Source of the DNA: Sulfurimonas sp.
GTDB taxonomy: Bacteria > Campylobacterota > Campylobacteria > Campylobacterales > Sulfurimonadaceae
Assembly: GCA_027047745.1 (NCBI GenBank)
Contig: JALTUB010000054.1
Location: forward strand, 1 to 24,081
Direction: 5' to 3'
DNA length: 24,081 nt
In this document: one piece after another, positions 22,526 to 24,081 of the stretch
How positions within the stretch are numbered: position 1 is the first letter of the stretch
Layout of the letters: the number at the start of each line of letters is the position of its first letter
Notes under the pieces: model-generated
The model's database searches: none
What the model was told of the DNA's origin: nothing
Seen by the model: the letters and a program-made list of their open reading frames with translations, nothing else
Made by a program: the position numbers and the translations under genes

Positions 22526-22531
22526 ATTCTA
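22526..22531 (-). promoter_or_regulatory. -10 box (TAGAAT) for the speE-like/coaE/dapF operon
   Basis: TAGAAT on the - strand lies 27 bases before the ATG at 22498. An ATCCA/TGGAT hairpin lies just outside it at 22531-22544, between the two divergent promoters. Confidence 0.35.
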
Positions 22532-22563
22532 TCCACTTTTGGATTAATTTTACTTAATATAGA

Positions 22564-22569
22564 TATAAT
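22564..22569 (+). promoter_or_regulatory. -10 box (TATAAT) for the DUF2892/purM pair
   Basis: A perfect TATAAT lies 34 bases before the ATG at 22604 and is followed by an AAAGGT ribosome site at 22593-22598. Confidence 0.5.
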
Positions 22570-22603
22570 TGCGTTATATTTATATAAACATAAAGGTAAC
22601 AAG

Positions 22604-22807
22604 ATGGATGTAAACAAAATTAGAAAAATTTGTAGGCCAATAAGAATAGTTGTAGGACTTATTTTAATAGCTGTTGGATTTTTTACAGGAATCGCATGGT
22701 TTTATTTAGGTGTTTTACCTTTGATTGCTGGAATAGCAAATTTTTGTCCAATGTGCATCATCACTAAAAAATGTGATTTACCTCAAAATACAAATCTGGA
22801 GCTTTAA
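22604..22807 (+). CDS. DUF2892 (YgaP-type transmembrane) small membrane protein
   Basis: A 67-aa protein with a cationic N-terminus (MDVNKIRKICRPIRIVVG), two hydrophobic segments around residues 14-46 and a C-terminal NFCPMCIITKKC block. That matches DUF2892, the membrane part of YgaP, where the motif is usually GFCPLY...C. The C-x-x-C arrangement here suggests a redox or metal site, but the function is not known. The ATG at 22604 is chosen because an AAAGGT ribosome site precedes it; the frame extends upstream to 22463 across the opposite gene's start, which is not credible as coding. The stop lies 2 bases before the purM start, so the two are probably co-transcribed. Confidence 0.7.
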   Translation: MDVNKIRKICRPIRIVVGLILIAVGFFTGIAWFYLGVLPLIAGIANFCPMCIITKKCDLPQNTNLEL

Positions 22808-22809
22808 AT

Positions 22810-23805
22810 ATGAGTCAAATTTCTTATAAAGATGCTGGTGTCGACATAGATGCTGGTAATAGTTTTGTTGAAAACATCAAACCACTTGTTAAATCAACTA
22901 AAATCCCTGGTGTTATGGGTGGAATAGGCTCTTTTGCTGGTGCATTTGAGCTTCCAACTGGGTTCAAAGAACCTGTTATGCTTGCTGCCACTGATGGTGT
23001 CGGTACAAAACTTAAACTCGCTATTGATAGTGGTATTCACAACACTGTAGGGATTGACCTAGTTGCTATGTGTGTAAATGACCTTTTATGTAACTTTGGA
23101 ACTCCATCTTTTTTCTTAGATTATTATGCTACTGGCAAACTTGATGTAAAGGATGCAACTAATGTTGTAGCTGGTATTGCTGAGGGTTGTAAAAGAAGTG
23201 AGTGCGCGCTGATTGGTGGAGAGACTGCTGAGATGCCAGGAATGTACTCTGAAAATGATTATGACTTAGCTGGTTTTGCTGTTGGTGTTGCTGAAAAATC
23301 TGAGATGGATAGAGTTTCACTTGTAAAAGCAGGACACAAACTTATAGCACTTCCAAGTTCAGGACTTCATTCAAATGGTTTTTCACTTGCAAGAAAAGTA
23401 TTATTTGAAACTATGAACATGAAATTTGAAGATGATTTCAATGGTAAACCACTGATTGAAACTTTACTAGAGCCAACAAATATTTATGTAAAAACTTTTA
23501 AAGCTCTTAAAAATGAGATTGTTGCAATGGCACATATAACAGGTGGAGGGATAATTGAGAATCTTCCTCGTGTTCTTCCTGAAAATCTAATGGCTGAAGT
23601 AAGAAAAGAGAGCATACAAGTTCTACCTATCTTTGAACTTATGTCAAAGCATATAGATCGTAATGAAATGTTTAGAGCATTTAATATGGGTGTAGGAATG
23701 ATACTTGTTGTTGAAGATAAAAATGTTGAGACTGTACTTTCAAAAACTGATGGTTACTTAATAGGTGAAATAAAAGAGGGTAAACGCGAAGCTAAAATGA
23801 TATAA
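22810..23805 (+). CDS. purM: Phosphoribosylformylglycinamidine cyclo-ligase (AIR synthetase)
   Basis: A 331-aa cytosolic enzyme of purine biosynthesis that makes 5-aminoimidazole ribonucleotide from FGAM and ATP. Family blocks are SYKDAGVDIDAG at the start, GGIGSFAGAFELP, ATDGVGTKLKLA, GIDLVAMCVND and GGETAEMPGMY, and the HITGGG motif lies in the C-terminal domain. The length matches the usual 330-350. A GGAG ribosome site precedes the ATG. It lies 2 bases after the DUF2892 gene, and no other purine gene follows; a stem-loop and an AT-rich stretch separate it from the 5S rRNA. Confidence 0.97.
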   Translation: MSQISYKDAGVDIDAGNSFVENIKPLVKSTKIPGVMGGIGSFAGAFELPTGFKEPVMLAATDGVGTKLKLAIDSGIHNTVGIDLVAMCVNDLLCNFGTPSFFLDYYATGKLDVKDATNVVAGIAEGCKRSECALIGGETAEMPGMYSENDYDLAGFAVGVAEKSEMDRVSLVKAGHKLIALPSSGLHSNGFSLARKVLFETMNMKFEDDFNGKPLIETLLEPTNIYVKTFKALKNEIVAMAHITGGGIIENLPRVLPENLMAEVRKESIQVLPIFELMSKHIDRNEMFRAFNMGVGMILVVEDKNVETVLSKTDGYLIGEIKEGKREAKMI

Positions 23806-23815
23806 TCTCTACTTT

Positions 23816-23838
23816 TGTGCTACATCTATTGTGGCACA
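23816..23838 (+). terminator. Possible stem-loop after purM
   Basis: TGTGCTAC and GTGGCACA form an 8-bp stem (one mismatch, wobble on one strand) with a 7-nt loop, 10 bases after the purM stop. The U-run is poor (CTACTACTTCT), so it is a weak intrinsic terminator at best. Confidence 0.35.
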
Positions 23839-23849
23839 CTACTACTTCT

Positions 23850-24004
23850 ATAAATATAAACAACAAAAAAAACTAAAATATCAACTTTATTTGTAAATTC
23901 AAATAAAATCACAAAAATACCATAAAAGCCAAACAAAAATATAAAAATAATTTGATAAAAAATAATAAAATTGATTAAAAAAAGGTTAAAAAAGAAGTTA
24001 AAAA
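23850..24004. other. A-tract-rich, probably curved spacer between purM and the rRNA operon
   Basis: About 155 bases contain no ORF and almost no G or C. Runs of four to seven A occur about once per helix turn, the last three centred near 23980, 23990 and 24002. On the - strand these are T-runs directly after the 5S gene, so they may serve termination of the rRNA transcript, although no strong hairpin precedes them. Periodic A-tracts predict intrinsic bending. Confidence 0.5.
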
Positions 24005-24010
24005 GACAAA

Positions 24011-24081
24011 CTAGGCAACGACCTACATTTCCACACCTGAAAGATGCAGTATTATCAGCGATGAGCGGCTTAGCTTCTGGG
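24011..24081 (-). rRNA. rrf: 5S ribosomal RNA (partial, 3' part)
   Basis: The - strand reads CCCAGAAGCTAAGCCGCTC at the right edge and ends GTAGGTCGTTGCC, the conserved middle and 3' end of bacterial 5S rRNA, with TTTCAGGTGTGGAAATGT between. About 70 of some 118 bases are in the window. The rest, and presumably the 23S and 16S genes, lie to the right, so this is the 3' end of an rRNA operon convergent with purM. Confidence 0.93.

Noticed and set aside
22463..22603. Longer start of the DUF2892 protein
   Set aside because: It would overlap the start of the opposite gene and the promoter region; the ATG at 22604 has a good ribosome site.
23801..23806. TATAAT at the end of purM as a + strand promoter
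   Set aside because: Nothing to transcribe lies downstream on the + strand before the opposite 5S rRNA.
1..24081. CRISPR array, tRNA genes or prophage genes
   Set aside because: No regularly spaced direct repeats, no cloverleaf with a TTCGA arm and no phage-type genes were found on either strand by eye.

Overview
The window is AT-rich bacterial chromosome, most likely from a free-living Campylobacterota (Epsilonproteobacteria) close to Sulfurimonas. This is inferred from the protein sequences (a SpeE of the Helicobacter type, a 4.5S-type SRP RNA, an SO_0444-type metal permease), from short leaders and TATAAT-like -10 boxes without clear -35 boxes, and from tight, overlapping gene packing. 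It has no CRISPR array, no transposase gene and no tRNA. The - strand enters from a 5S rRNA at the right edge.

Left part (1-3513): the start of a CDP-alcohol phosphatidyltransferase gene (-) diverges from a TagD-like cytidylyltransferase gene. A Cu/Zn-type permease and a DUF302 protein follow. They are separated by a 270-bp element (1935-2204) made of tiled inverted repeats. Its outer arms are a perfect 34-bp repeat that includes the last codons of the permease. Inside are two separate stem-loops whose loops are perfectly complementary over 23 nt. Next come a 53-aa membrane protein (-), the SRP 4.5S RNA (-) and a nucleoside-phosphorylase-like gene that may be leaderless.

Cell-wall salvage operon (3533-10339, +): six overlapping genes form an almost complete murein recycling route. 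They encode an exported NagZ-type glucosaminidase fused to an Amidase_2 amidase, a sodium:solute symporter, AnmK, AmgK, MurU and an MltB-type lytic transglycosylase. The proposed order is release and trimming of muropeptides in the periplasm, uptake of sugars by the symporter, then phosphorylation and conversion to UDP-MurNAc. AmpG and the MupP phosphatase are not in the window. The exported fused hydrolase and the symporter set this apart from the Pseudomonas scheme.

Middle (10404-12248, +): a ParA/ParB pair, with a divergent ParB box and an N-terminal extension on ParA. It meets a - strand run convergently at a small shared hairpin.

That - strand run (19160 down to 12251) is glmM, lspA, tig, clpP, a degenerate GGDEF protein, def and comM: amino-sugar metabolism, lipoprotein processing, and nascent-protein folding and processing, ending with a competence helicase. 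rpsT and prfA (+) follow, then dapF, coaE and an N-terminally truncated SpeE-like protein (-), then a DUF2892 membrane protein and purM (+). A strongly A-tracted, probably curved spacer separates purM from the convergent 5S rRNA.
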